From: Saccharopolyspora kobensis | Lineage (GTDB): Bacteria > Actinomycetota > Actinomycetes > Mycobacteriales > Pseudonocardiaceae | Direction: 5' to 3' | Length of the DNA stretch: 64,000 nucleotides | NCBI RefSeq assembly: GCF_900108315.1 | Contig: NZ_FNVB01000005.1 | Span: 186,001 to 250,000, forward strand | Shown here: positions 1 through 8,096 of the stretch, piece by piece | Numbering within the stretch: the stretch's first letter is position 1 | Layout: each line of letters opens with the position of its first letter | Translations under genes and position numbers: made by a program | The notes under the pieces: model-generated | What the model saw: only the letters and a program-made list of their open reading frames with translations | What the model was told of the DNA's origin: nothing | Database searches by the model: none

Positions 1-48
1 ATGAGCCCGCTGCGAACGATCCAGCCGGTTTTGCCCTCGAACAGAGCA

Positions 49-768
49 CTAGAACGACAAGAACACCGCGGTGGCGTCGTCGTGGTGCTTCTCGCGCGGC
101 GGTTTCGGTGCCGCTGCTTCGGCTTTGCGGACCTGGGCGATGAGTTCGGCCGGACCTGCCTTCTCCAGCAGGTCCAGGAGGTCCGGCCAGGTCCCGAGGG
201 CGTACATGTCCGCGTAGCGGGAGGCGCCGTCGCTGAGCAGGGCCGCTCGGCCGACGTCGCGCAGGGTGCCCTGGAGCGCTTCGTAGGCCGCTTCCGGTTT
301 CGTGCTCGCCACCCAGAAGCCGCCGGGCTGGTTGCGCAGGTCGCGCACCGCTTGCTGCGTGTAGCTCGGGAGGCGCTCCACGCGGTCGTCGACGATCGCG
401 CCGTGGTCGAAGACGATCGGGCTGTCCGCGAGCACCAGGTACTCGATCTCCTCGCCCGCCCGCAGGATCGACACCGTCGACGACGGGCTGGACGGGTTGC
501 GCAGGTCGCAGGTGTCCGCGTGCGCCGCGCAGGTCGACTCGACGGCCTCCGCCAGCAGATCCGCCAGCGGGCGGTCCGAGACCGCGAGCCGCCGGGCGAG
601 CTCGGCACCGAGGCGGTGCACCAGCCACGGCACGTCGTGCTCGCACCCGCTGTCCACATCGGACGGGGCGGTCGCGCCGTCGAGGACGAAGGCCCAGTCC
701 GGGCCGACGGCGTGGTAGTCCTCGTTCACCCGGCCCGGTGTGGCCAGCGTCGCGCAGGTCGCCTGCAC
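49..768 (-). CDS. PP2C-family protein phosphatase-like protein
   Basis: A 239-residue soluble protein with the metal-binding signature of PP2C Ser/Thr phosphatases. Visible motifs are an N-terminal GRVNEDY, then DGAT near residue 30, a central LADSP, SDGASRY in the last third and a C-terminal DDATAVF that supplies the last metal ligand. The reaction would be metal-dependent dephosphorylation of phospho-Ser/Thr; the substrate is unknown. GTG at 768 is chosen because the upstream MarR gene stops at 771-773 and the protein homology starts right after it, so the two genes are probably co-transcribed and translationally coupled. There is no membrane segment or signal peptide. The family assignment is fairly sure; phosphatase activity is inferred. 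Confidence 0.8.
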   Translation of the reverse strand: MQATCATLATPGRVNEDYHAVGPDWAFVLDGATAPSDVDSGCEHDVPWLVHRLGAELARRLAVSDRPLADLLAEAVESTCAAHADTCDLRNPSSPSSTVSILRAGEEIEYLVLADSPIVFDHGAIVDDRVERLPSYTQQAVRDLRNQPGGFWVASTKPEAAYEALQGTLRDVGRAALLSDGASRYADMYALGTWPDLLDLLEKAGPAELIAQVRKAEAAAPKPPREKHHDDATAVFLSF

Positions 769-770
769 GC

Positions 771-1217
771 TCAGCTGCCCGGCAGCTGGTGCAGCGCCGT
801 CACCAGCGGCGCCAGCTCGGGCGTCTCGCAGGCCTCGGCGAGCGACTTCTCCAGGACCTCGTCGTGGGTCGGGCGCGCCTTCTCCAGCAGCTTGCGGCCG
901 GAGTCGGTGAGCTCGGTGTAGATACCGCGGCGATCGTCCTTGCACAGCACGCGGGTGAGCAGTTCCCGGTCTTCCAGCCTGCTGACCAGCCGGGTCGTCG
1001 CGCTGCTGCTCAACGCGGTGGCGCGGGCCAGCTGCTGCATCCGCATGTGCCACCCGTCCTGACGGCTGAGCGCGTCGAGCACGGTGTACTCGACGACCGA
1101 CAGGCCGCACTCGGCCTGCAGCGCCTTCTCCAGCGCCGTCTCAAGCCTGCCGTGCAGGGCCGCGAGCGTGCGCCAACCGCGCGCCCGGATCTCCACGGCG
1201 TCGTCAGCGATCCCCAT
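771..1217 (-). CDS. MarR-family transcriptional regulator
   Basis: A 148-residue winged-helix protein. The recognition part (SSSATTRLVSRLEDREL) and the wing (CKDDRRGIYTELTDSGRKLL) are typical of MarR dimers that bind small palindromes and are released by phenolic or other ligands. ATG at 1217 is preferred over the in-frame ATG at 1238 because GGGAGG sits six bases upstream of it. The gene precedes the PP2C-like gene with almost no gap, so it probably leads a two-gene operon. No clear operator was picked out upstream. The family is certain, the target unknown. Confidence 0.88.
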   Translation of the reverse strand: MGIADDAVEIRARGWRTLAALHGRLETALEKALQAECGLSVVEYTVLDALSRQDGWHMRMQQLARATALSSSATTRLVSRLEDRELLTRVLCKDDRRGIYTELTDSGRKLLEKARPTHDEVLEKSLAEACETPELAPLVTALHQLPGS

Positions 1218-1287
1218 CCCGCACCTCCCGACCGGCATTCTACCAGCTCACGCAGCTATGGCGCGCGCGCAAACAATCGCGCGGCCG

Positions 1288-1698
1288 TCAGCCCGTCGGA
1301 TCCCACAACCCGCCGGCAGCGCCGCGCGCGAGGTGCTCGGCGTAGACGCCGACCTTCCACGCGATGAGGGAACGGCACTCCTCCAAGGCCGCCATCTGCG
1401 CGTCGACGCGCTGCCGGTGGGCGTCGAGCAGCCGCAGGCGTTCCGCCTCGTTGCCCGGCCCGCGCCGCACCAGCTCGGCGAACCGCTTGAGGTCGGCCAG
1501 CGGCATCCCGGACTCCCGGAGCTTGACGCAGATCAGCAGCCAGTCGACGTCGGCACCGGTGTAGCGCCGCCGCCCGCCCGCGGTGCGCTCGACGGGCCCG
1601 ACCAGCAGCTCTTCCCGCTCGTAGAAGCGCAACGCGTGCACGCTGAGTCCGGTCCGCTCGGCCACGTCACCGATGCTCAACCGCTCCTCGACAGCCAT
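1288..1698 (-). CDS. MerR-family transcriptional regulator
   Basis: A 136-residue protein. The N-terminal MerR helix-turn-helix is clear (LSIGDVAERTGLSVHALRFYEREELL), followed by the GGRRRY wing and a coiled-coil dimerisation helix with RLRLLDAHRQRVDAQMAALEEC. It lacks the paired cysteines of mercury or copper sensors. The pattern resembles MerR regulators that control a neighbouring oxidoreductase. ATG at 1698 is used; a longer reading has no homology. It is transcribed divergently from the SDR gene, and its operator lies between the two starts. Probable role: activator of the SDR gene and autoregulator. The inducer is unknown. Confidence 0.88.
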   Translation of the reverse strand: MAVEERLSIGDVAERTGLSVHALRFYEREELLVGPVERTAGGRRRYTGADVDWLLICVKLRESGMPLADLKRFAELVRRGPGNEAERLRLLDAHRQRVDAQMAALEECRSLIAWKVGVYAEHLARGAAGGLWDPTG

Positions 1699-1715
1699 GT
1701 CCGCCAGCCTAGGGC

Positions 1716-1746
1716 TTGATCTAGAGTGCGCTCTAGCTCGTAGCGT
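1716..1746 (+). promoter_or_regulatory. MerR-type promoter with 19-bp spacer and operator
   Basis: The sequence shows TTGATC at 1716-1721 and TAGCGT at 1741-1746, separated by 19 bases. Inside the spacer is an inverted repeat, CTAGAG (1721-1726), TGCG, CTCTAG (1731-1736). Over-long spacers of 19-20 bp with a central dyad are the hallmark of promoters that MerR proteins activate by DNA twisting. The -10 ends 7 bases before the SDR start codon at 1754, so transcription would start at or within a base of the ATG and the mRNA would be leaderless. Confidence 0.75.
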
Positions 1747-1753
1747 CAGCGAC

Positions 1754-2722
1754 ATGACCACCACCGATCAGCGACCGCTCGGCTCGCCCTTCTCCGCCTC
1801 CAGCACCGCCGAGGAGGTCATGGCCGGTCTCGACCTCCGCGGCGCGACCGCCGTGGTGACCGGCGGCTACTCCGGCCTCGGCCTGGAGACGACCCGGAAC
1901 CTGGCGGCCGCCGGAGCCCGGGTCGTCGTCCCGGCCCGCCGCCCCGACACCGCCCGCGCCGCGCTCGCGGACATCGCGGGCTGCGAGGTCGTCCACTTGG
2001 ACCTGACCGATCCCGCCAGCGTGCGCGCTGCGGCCGCGTGGATCCACGACTCCGTCGACCGGCTCGACCTCCTGATGGCCGTCGCAGGCGTCATGGCCAC
2101 CCCGGAGCGCCACGTCGGGCCCGGCTGGGAGAGCCAGCTCGCCGCCAACCACCTCGGCCACTTCACCCTCACCTGCGAGCTCTACCCGCTGCTGGCCGAC
2201 GGCGGCGCACGCGTCGTGGTCAACAGCTCCGCCGGGCACACCTTGACCGACATCCGGTGGCACGACCCGCACTTCCGCACCGGCTACGACAAGTGGCTGG
2301 CCTACGGCCAGGCCAAGACGGCCAACGCCCTGTTCGCCGTGCACCTGGACGCCCTCGGGCGCGACGACGGCGTCCGCGCGTTCGCCCTGCACCCGGGCAA
2401 GATCATCACCGGGCTCCAGCGCGAGATGGCCCGGCAGGAGCAGATCGACCGGGGCTGGGTGGACGAGCACGGCAACGTGATCGGCGCCGACTTCAAAACG
2501 CCTTCCCAAGGCGCGGCGACCGGCCTGTGGGCGGCCACGTCCCCGCTCCTCGACGACCGAGGCGGCCTCTACCTCGAAGACTGCGACATCGCGACCGTCT
2601 CCACACCCGACCAGCACATGGACGAGGGAGGAGTTCGCGAGTACGCCATCAACCCGGACTCGGCGGCCCGCCTCTGGGAACTCTCCCTCGCAACCACCGG
2701 AGCCACCCCGATCCCCCGCTGA
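1754..2722 (+). CDS. short-chain dehydrogenase/reductase (SDR)
   Basis: A 322-residue NAD(P)-dependent oxidoreductase. It has the Rossmann glycine motif GGYSGLGLET, the conserved NHLGHF segment, a serine in NSSAGH and the catalytic YGQAK (Tyr-x-x-x-Lys). The arrangement and length match the retinol-dehydrogenase or WW-oxidoreductase-like SDR subgroup common in actinomycetes. The substrate cannot be read from sequence. ATG at 1754 gives the family's usual N-terminus, and the promoter spacing implies a leaderless message. A divergent MerR gene presumably controls it. A general role in redox metabolism or detoxification is likely. Confidence 0.88.
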   Translation: MTTTDQRPLGSPFSASSTAEEVMAGLDLRGATAVVTGGYSGLGLETTRNLAAAGARVVVPARRPDTARAALADIAGCEVVHLDLTDPASVRAAAAWIHDSVDRLDLLMAVAGVMATPERHVGPGWESQLAANHLGHFTLTCELYPLLADGGARVVVNSSAGHTLTDIRWHDPHFRTGYDKWLAYGQAKTANALFAVHLDALGRDDGVRAFALHPGKIITGLQREMARQEQIDRGWVDEHGNVIGADFKTPSQGAATGLWAATSPLLDDRGGLYLEDCDIATVSTPDQHMDEGGVREYAINPDSAARLWELSLATTGATPIPR

Positions 2723-3006
2723 CCAGTCGTGCTCATCGAGATGGAGCCCACCGTCACAAATTCTCCTGCGCCGAATACGGAGCGCGTTGCCATTTCCATT
2801 GAACGGCAGGGCATCCGGCCGAATTTCCGCGCAGTTCCGCCGCAGCGGCAACGACATCGGCGTTCCGCCCTTCTCCGCGTCGTCCACCTGTTGGCCGAAC
2901 ACCCGGTGATGCGGAACCGCGCATCGGCTCGCTCCGATACCGTTCCGCCGGGATGAAAAGCCCGACTGCCGGTGCAGCGGCAGTCGACCACGGCGGGAGC
3001 GGGAAG

Positions 3007-3708
3007 ATGCCGCAGCGAATATGGCTCGATGTGCCGTTCGCGGAGAAGGACGAGGCCAAAGCGCGCGGCGCGCGGTGGGATCCGACGGTGAAGCGCTGGT
3101 ACGCGCCGCGCCCGGGCATCGCCGAACTCGAGCGCTGGGCAGCCCTGCCCGACGTGCCGGACCCGCTGCCCGGTGAGGACCGGGCGTTCGGGTCAGGGCT
3201 GTTCGTGGACCTGGTGCCCTCGTCGTGCTGGTTCACCAACGTCCGGTCGTGCGTGGCCGAGCGCGACTGGGAGCGGTTGCGGCGGATGATCACCGGCCGG
3301 GCCGGGCAGCGCTGCGAGATCTGCCTGCGCGGCGAGGATCGCGGCACCCGCCGCTGGCTGGAAGCGCACGAGCGCTGGGCCTACGACGACAGCACCCGCA
3401 CCCAGGTGCTGCGCAGGCTGATCTGCGTGTGCACCGACTGCCACACGACCACCCACTTCGGGCTCGCCCAGGTCAGGGGGCTCGACGACCGAGCGCTGGC
3501 GCACCTGCGCGAGGTCACCGGGATGTCGGAGCTCGAAGCCGACGAGCACGTCGCGGCTGCCTTCGACCTGTGGCGCAGGCGCTCGGCGACGGAGTGGGAG
3601 CTCGACCTGAGCATCCTCACCGACGCCGGGATCACCATCACCCCGCCCCCGACCGCCGCGGAACGCGCCGCCGTCGCCGAGCACCGCGGTCACGAGCCCA
3701 GGCGGTAG
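3007..3708 (+). CDS. DUF5710 domain protein with HNH-like zinc motif
   Basis: A 233-residue protein. Residues 5-35 form a DUF5710-type module (WLDVPFAEKDEAKARGARWD) ending in KRWYAP. The middle carries CEIC, LEAHERW and CTDCHTTTH, spaced like the CxxC, [E/D]xH and CxxCHxxxH pattern of HNH nucleases. The C-terminal part is helical with a WELDLSIL segment. The HNH pattern suggests a zinc-stabilised nuclease fold; cleavage activity is inference. ATG at 3007 follows a GGGAG Shine-Dalgarno and starts just before the DUF5710 module. The last 19 bases overlap the convergent gene. Confidence 0.7.
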   Translation: MPQRIWLDVPFAEKDEAKARGARWDPTVKRWYAPRPGIAELERWAALPDVPDPLPGEDRAFGSGLFVDLVPSSCWFTNVRSCVAERDWERLRRMITGRAGQRCEICLRGEDRGTRRWLEAHERWAYDDSTRTQVLRRLICVCTDCHTTTHFGLAQVRGLDDRALAHLREVTGMSELEADEHVAAAFDLWRRRSATEWELDLSILTDAGITITPPPTAAERAAVAEHRGHEPRR

Positions 3709-4058
3709 AAGCCGGTGAGGTGCGGGGTGTACTTCACGTCCGGGCCCAGACCGGCGCGAACGCGGTCGTCCGGGTCTCCGAAGACCTCGAAGTCCTGGAC
3801 GACGCAGTGCTCCATGACGCCCTGGATGTAGGGATCGGCGAGCTCCCAGTGCCGGAGGATCGCGTCGGAGTCGCGGTAGAGCTGGAAGCTCGTGCACTCC
3901 GAGCGCTCCTCGTCGATGAAGACCTCCACCACGAGCTGCGGGCCGTGCTCGGTGGCGAAGTCCACCGCCTCCCGGATCGCCGCCTTGAACTCCACCAGGT
4001 GGCCGTCGTTGATCCGCATGGTGTTCCGGAACAGGATCGGCGCCTTCGTCTCGGTCAT
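3690..4058 (-). CDS. antibiotic-biosynthesis-monooxygenase-like dimeric barrel protein
   Basis: A 122-residue protein. Alternating strand and helix segments (LFRNTMRINDG, FKAAIREAVDFATEHGPQL, VVEVFIDE) fit a ferredoxin-like dimeric alpha/beta barrel of the ABM or EthD type. No cofactor-binding motif is visible, as is usual for this superfamily. The start ATG at 4058 gives a normal N-terminus. It ends inside the 3' end of the convergent DUF5710 gene. It could be a small monooxygenase or merely a ligand-binding protein; the sequence does not decide. Confidence 0.65.
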   Translation of the reverse strand: MTETKAPILFRNTMRINDGHLVEFKAAIREAVDFATEHGPQLVVEVFIDEERSECTSFQLYRDSDAILRHWELADPYIQGVMEHCVVQDFEVFGDPDDRVRAGLGPDVKYTPHLTGFYRLGS

Positions 4059-4274
4059 GCGGAGATCCTGCGACCTCCACCATGCTGGAGGTCAAGGACC
4101 GCGGCGACCGCTCCGCCCTGGTTGACGACCGCAGCCGCGACGCCCAACCGGTCGCGTCCCGCGAGGTGTCGCATGCGCCGCAGACGCATAACCCACCCTC
4201 GCAACTCGCACCGCCGCGGTTTCTGAGGTTCCGCCACCCGCACTGCCACGCGAAACGAGCCTGGAACCCGTATT

Positions 4275-4703
4275 TCAGTGGTCGTCGTCGCGGAAGAACA
4301 TCTCTTCCAGGTGATCGGCCGTTTCCGCGATGAAGTTCAGCGGGTCGGTGAACTCGTTGATGTCCAGGTTCAGCAGCGGGACCGAGTGGCGGAGCAGGAC
4401 GTGCTCGCCCATGATCACCGCGCCGCAGACCACCGAGACCTGGCCCAGCTCCCACAGCAGCTTCTGCAGGTCCACGTCGGCCGCGCGGCCGATCACCGAG
4501 ACGACCTGCACCCAGTCCTCGCGGCCGTCGAGCCGCTCCCGGTAGATGATGACGATCTGACTGCGGTCGTCCTCGTACTCGACGAGGACCCGGATCTCGT
4601 CGTCGCCGTCCTCGATGATCCGGTACTCGGTCTCGGTGTCCACGTCCTCGGCCACGGCGTACTCGGCCCGGACGAACGCCGCGAGATCTTCCCAGGTCGC
4701 CAC
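4275..4703 (-). CDS. YbjN / T3SS-chaperone-fold hypothetical protein
   Basis: A 142-residue acidic protein. The order of strands and helices (TEYRIIEDGDDEIRVLVEYED, then VQVVSVIGRAADVDLQKLL, then GHLL-like ending) resembles the YbjN/CesT-like fold seen in many actinobacterial 'T3SS chaperone family' proteins. Such proteins have no secretion role in Gram-positives; their function is unknown. GTG at 4703 is chosen because GGGGAGG lies four bases upstream; the longer reading from 4796 adds an Arg/Gly-rich stretch that looks non-coding. It stands alone on the minus strand. Confidence 0.6.
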   Translation of the reverse strand: MATWEDLAAFVRAEYAVAEDVDTETEYRIIEDGDDEIRVLVEYEDDRSQIVIIYRERLDGREDWVQVVSVIGRAADVDLQKLLWELGQVSVVCGAVIMGEHVLLRHSVPLLNLDINEFTDPLNFIAETADHLEEMFFRDDDH

Positions 4704-4814
4704 GCAACCTCCCCAGTCGCAAAGCGCGCTCCCCGCGCGATTTCCGACCGCGATCGTGCCACGACCGCCCGCCACGCGGGCGCGTTTTCCGCCCAAGCGG
4801 TGACGAGCGGTGGA

Positions 4815-5057
4815 TCAGACCCGGGCGAACAGGACGTACGCCTCCACACCGCCCTTGTCGTTGGCGGTCGCGGAGAAGTGCTCGACCCGCCAGCCGGCCG
4901 CTTCGATCGCCTCGATCCGCTCCGCCCACGGGTCGATCGCATCGTCCTTGGTGCTGCTGAGCGCGATCAACCGCGCGACGAACCTGGTCCGACCCGCAGC
5001 ACGTGCTTCGGTCGCCAGCTCGGCGAGGTCGGCCGCGCTGTTCTTGAAGAGTCCCAT
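4815..5057 (-). CDS. small hypothetical protein
   Basis: An 80-residue protein that I do not recognise. It has an N-terminal amphipathic helix (SAADLAELATEARAAGRTRF) and a later segment RIEAIEAAGWRVEHFSA followed by AYVLFARV, giving a helix-strand alternation that looks like a genuine small fold. ATG at 5057 is the most likely start; other in-frame ATGs lie 9 and more bases upstream, and none has a strong Shine-Dalgarno. It lies between the YbjN-like gene and the diiron oxygenase, on the opposite strand to the latter. Confidence 0.5.
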   Translation of the reverse strand: MGLFKNSAADLAELATEARAAGRTRFVARLIALSSTKDDAIDPWAERIEAIEAAGWRVEHFSATANDKGGVEAYVLFARV

Positions 5058-5210
5058 GCCGGACATCCAACCAGGCCCGGCGGCCGACCCAATCTTGCCA
5101 ATGACCATTGACACGATCGGCGATGTCATCGATCCTGGGAGCCGTTACTTCGGGTAACACCTACCCACCGGGTGGGGATCGCCTCCATCGTCACCCCGCA
5201 GGGAGCTCTC

Positions 5211-6128
5211 ATGACCAGCAGCATCACCAAGGACGACGAGACCCCGCAGCACGAAGACCGGCACGACATGGCCGACCGGCTGCTGCGCTCGTCGGAGATC
5301 CTGTCCTACGACCCGGTCCAGGAAGTGGACTGGGAGACGCCGCTCGACACCGACTACCACGGCACCAGCCCCGAGTGGAGCACCCTGTACGGGACGGCGT
5401 ACTGGGCGGAGATGACGCCGGAGCAGCAGCGGGAGCTGACCCGCCAGGAGGCCGCGTCGGTCGCCAGCACCGGCATCTGGTTCGAGATGATCCTGCAGCA
5501 GATGGTGCTGCGGGACTTCTACGCCAAGGACCCCACCGACCCGGCCTTCCAGTGGGCGCTGACCGAGATCGCCGACGAGTGCCGGCACTCGATCATGTTC
5601 GCCCGCGGGGCCGCGAAGCTGCGCGCGCCCGCCTACCGGCCGACCCGCCTGGTGGTGGAGCTGGGCCGCGTGTTCAAGACGCTCGCCTTCGGCGAGGCCG
5701 CCTACGCCGCGATCCTGGTCGCCGAGGAGGTCCTCGACGTCATGCAGCGCGACTGGATGCGCGACGAGCGGGTGGTGCCGTTCGTGCGGACGGTGAACAA
5801 CATCCACGTCGTGGAGGAATCGCGGCACATGAAGTTCGCCCGCGAGGAGACCAAGGCGCGGCTGGAGGGCGCGAGCTGGCTGCGGCGGCAGATCAACGCC
5901 GTGGTGGTCGCCGGCGCCTCCTACTTCATCGTCACCAGCATGTGGAACAAGAAGGTGTACGAGAACGCGGGCCTGGACGGCAAGCGCGCCATCCGCGAGG
6001 CCAAGGCCAACGAGCACCACAAGTCCATGCTGCGCTCCAGCTGCGCCGGGCTGATGGAATTCCTCAACTCCGCCGGGCTCCTCACCAAGGCCTCGCACTG
6101 GTTCTACAAGCGCGCCAACCTGATCTGA
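5211..6128 (+). CDS. AurF-like diiron oxygenase
   Basis: A 305-residue protein of the p-aminobenzoate N-oxygenase (AurF) diiron family. Iron-ligand motifs are visible as an upstream helix containing RQEAASVASTGIWFE, then EIADECRHSIMF, AEEVLDV and VEESRHMKFAREE, matching the repeated E...ExxRH pattern of a four-helix bundle. Family members oxidise aromatic amines or other substrates using O2 and external electrons. ATG at 5211 follows GGGAG. An FprB-type ferredoxin reductase lies 166 bp downstream on the same strand and is a natural electron donor. No biosynthetic gene cluster surrounds it, so the substrate is open. Confidence 0.82.
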   Translation: MTSSITKDDETPQHEDRHDMADRLLRSSEILSYDPVQEVDWETPLDTDYHGTSPEWSTLYGTAYWAEMTPEQQRELTRQEAASVASTGIWFEMILQQMVLRDFYAKDPTDPAFQWALTEIADECRHSIMFARGAAKLRAPAYRPTRLVVELGRVFKTLAFGEAAYAAILVAEEVLDVMQRDWMRDERVVPFVRTVNNIHVVEESRHMKFAREETKARLEGASWLRRQINAVVVAGASYFIVTSMWNKKVYENAGLDGKRAIREAKANEHHKSMLRSSCAGLMEFLNSAGLLTKASHWFYKRANLI

Positions 6129-6174
6129 GCGGTCGTCCCCCGAACTCGTCCGCACAGCGGTGCGGGCAGCTGAA

Positions 6175-6229
6175 CTCAGGCGTCGCCCGGCATCCCGCGA
6201 ACGGGTTGCCCCGCCGGGCGGCGCCTGAG
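6175..6229. repeat. long imperfect inverted repeat between oxygenase and FprB genes
   Basis: Arms at 6175-6191 (CTCAGGCGTCGCCCGGC) and 6213-6229 match at 16 of 17 positions, with a 21-nt loop. It lies 46 bp after the oxygenase stop and 65 bp before fprB. It could be a terminator for the oxygenase transcript or a processing or attenuation hairpin that sets different levels of the two proteins. No U-tract follows. Confidence 0.55.
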
Positions 6230-6294
6230 ACCCGCAGCGGTGCACGTCGAGCCGCGCGTGCGGTTCCCGCAGCCGGAAAGGATCCCCGAACCCC

Positions 6295-7725
6295 ATGCCG
6301 TACGCGATCACCCAGACCTGCTGCAACGACGCGACCTGCGTGAAGGTCTGCCCGGTCAACTGCATCCACCCGACGCCGGACGAGCCGGACTTCGGCACCA
6401 CCGACATGCTCTACATCGACCCGGCCACCTGCATCGACTGCGGCGCGTGCGCCGATGCGTGCCCGGTCGACGCGATCTTCCCGGTGGAGCGCCTGACCAA
6501 GCAGCTGCGGCCCTACGCCGAGGTCAACGCCGCCTACTACGCCGACCAGACCCCGGTGCAGCAGGATCCGACGCCGAACTTCCACCGCTGGGGCCCGCCG
6601 GTGTTCCACCGCGACATCCCCAGCGACTTCGCGCCGCTGGACGTCGCGGTCGTGGGCACCGGGCCGGCCGGCATGTACGCGGTGGAAGACCTGCTGCTGC
6701 ACACCAATTCCCGCGTCACGCTGATCGACCGGCTGCCGGTGGCCGGTGGCCTGGTGCGCTACGGCGTCGCCCCGGACCACCCGTCCACGAAGAAGATCGG
6801 CGAGGCCTTCAGCCGCTTCCACGCGCACCCGAGGCTGCGCCTGCGCCTGGGCGTCGAGGTCGGCAGGGACGTCACCGCCGACGAGCTCGCGGCCAAGCAC
6901 GACGCCGTGATCTACGCCGTCGGCGCGTCATCGGCCCGTAGCCTCGGCATCCCCGGCGAGGACCTGCCCGGCAGCGTCGCGGCCACCGACGTGGTGGCCT
7001 GGTACAACGGCCACCCCGACGCCCGTGCGGTCGACCTCTCGGCGGAGCGGGTGGTCGTGGTGGGCAGCGGGAACGTGGCGCTCGACGTGGCCCGGATCCT
7101 CACCGCGGACCCGAACGCCCTGGCGCGCACCAGCATCTCGCCCGCCGCGCTGGCGCAGCTGCGCTCCAGCAAGGTCCGCGAAGTGGTCCTGCTGGCCCGC
7201 CGCGGCCCGGACGCGGCCGCCTACACCGCACCGGAACTGCTGGCGCTGACCCAGCAGGACGACGTCGACCTGGTCGTGGACGACCACGACCCGCAGATCG
7301 CGGAAGCGATCGAAGCAGCGGGCGCGAAAGCCGCGCTGCTCCGAGGAGTTCCGCGCGAGGCGGTCGACTGGTCCGCGCCGCCGCAGCACGGGAAGCGCCG
7401 CATCGTGCTCCGCTTCAACTCCGCGCCGCAGGAGGTCCTCGGCGACACGCAGGTTCGCGCGCTGCGGGTCACCGGGGACGTGGAGATCGCGGCGGGACGG
7501 GTGATCCGCGCGGTCGGCTACCGCGGCACCGAGCTCCCAGGCCTGCCCTTCGACGCCGGGACCGGGACCATCCCGCACGAGGGCGGCCGGGTCCGGCCGG
7601 GCACCTACGTCGTCGGCTGGATCAAGCGCGGGCCGTCGGGCGGCATCGGCGCCAACCGGACCTGCGCGCAGGAAACCGTCGGCAGCCTCCTGGAGGACGC
7701 GATCGCGGGCAGGCTGGCGAAGTGA
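6295..7725 (+). CDS. fprB: ferredoxin/ferredoxin-NADP reductase fusion, FprB type
   Basis: A 476-residue flavoprotein. Residues 1-70 are a bacterial 7Fe/8Fe-type ferredoxin with two cysteine clusters (CVKVCPVNC region and CIDCGACADACPVD). An adrenodoxin-reductase-like NADPH:ferredoxin reductase follows, with an FAD dinucleotide motif VVGTGPAGMYAVED near residue 120, an NADP motif VVVGSGNVALDVARIL near 250 and a C-terminal VGWIKRGPSGGIGANR. Layout and length match mycobacterial FprB. It should carry electrons from NADPH to its own Fe-S domain and on to a partner, plausibly the adjacent diiron oxygenase. Its stop codon lies inside a shared bidirectional terminator. Confidence 0.92.
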   Translation: MPYAITQTCCNDATCVKVCPVNCIHPTPDEPDFGTTDMLYIDPATCIDCGACADACPVDAIFPVERLTKQLRPYAEVNAAYYADQTPVQQDPTPNFHRWGPPVFHRDIPSDFAPLDVAVVGTGPAGMYAVEDLLLHTNSRVTLIDRLPVAGGLVRYGVAPDHPSTKKIGEAFSRFHAHPRLRLRLGVEVGRDVTADELAAKHDAVIYAVGASSARSLGIPGEDLPGSVAATDVVAWYNGHPDARAVDLSAERVVVVGSGNVALDVARILTADPNALARTSISPAALAQLRSSKVREVVLLARRGPDAAAYTAPELLALTQQDDVDLVVDDHDPQIAEAIEAAGAKAALLRGVPREAVDWSAPPQHGKRRIVLRFNSAPQEVLGDTQVRALRVTGDVEIAAGRVIRAVGYRGTELPGLPFDAGTGTIPHEGGRVRPGTYVVGWIKRGPSGGIGANRTCAQETVGSLLEDAIAGRLAK

Positions 7726-7768
7726 CCTGACGCGGAAAGCTCCGGGGGGTGCTTTCCGCGTCAGGTCA
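7723..7768. terminator. bidirectional terminator containing both stop codons
   Basis: A perfect 18-bp inverted repeat (7723-7740 and 7751-7768) with a 10-nt loop. The left arm begins with the TGA of fprB and the right arm contains the TGA of the convergent VOC gene, read on the minus strand at 7761-7763. A single hairpin therefore ends both transcripts. No poly-U tail is present, as is common in high-GC actinomycetes. Confidence 0.8.
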
Positions 7769-8093
7769 CGGGAGTGCCGATGCGCAGGCGGTTGCCGTCG
7801 GGATCGCGGAGCTCGACCTCCCGCGCCCACGGCGCTTCCACCACCGGCACGGCGAACTCCGCGGCGATCGCGTCGACATCGCGAACGCGCAGGTAGATCA
7901 GGGTGTCCGGCCGGGCGTCGTCGCTGTGCTCGGACAGGAACAACCGCACCCGCCCGCGAGCGATCTCGACGAACGCCGGGAGGCCGGGCTCGAACCGGTG
8001 CTCCCACTCCTTGCCGAACCCGAGCCGCCGGTACCAGTCCACGGCCGCCGCCGCGTCCGCGACGTGCAGGATCGGGATGACTTCCTCGTCCAC
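7761..8093 (-). CDS. VOC (glyoxalase/bleomycin-resistance) family protein
   Basis: A 110-residue single-repeat vicinal-oxygen-chelate protein. It starts with VIPILHVADAAAAVDWYRRLGF, has FVEIARGRVRLFLSEH in the centre, and ends with EVELRDPDGNRLRIG, where the glutamate is the usual metal ligand. The spacing fits a dimeric bleomycin-resistance-type binding protein. Whether it is an enzyme or a binding protein is not clear. The downstream kinase-like gene ends 4 bp upstream of its start, so the two are probably one operon. Confidence 0.85.
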   Translation of the reverse strand: MDEEVIPILHVADAAAAVDWYRRLGFGKEWEHRFEPGLPAFVEIARGRVRLFLSEHSDDARPDTLIYLRVRDVDAIAAEFAVPVVEAPWAREVELRDPDGNRLRIGTPVT

Positions 8094-8096
8094 TCC

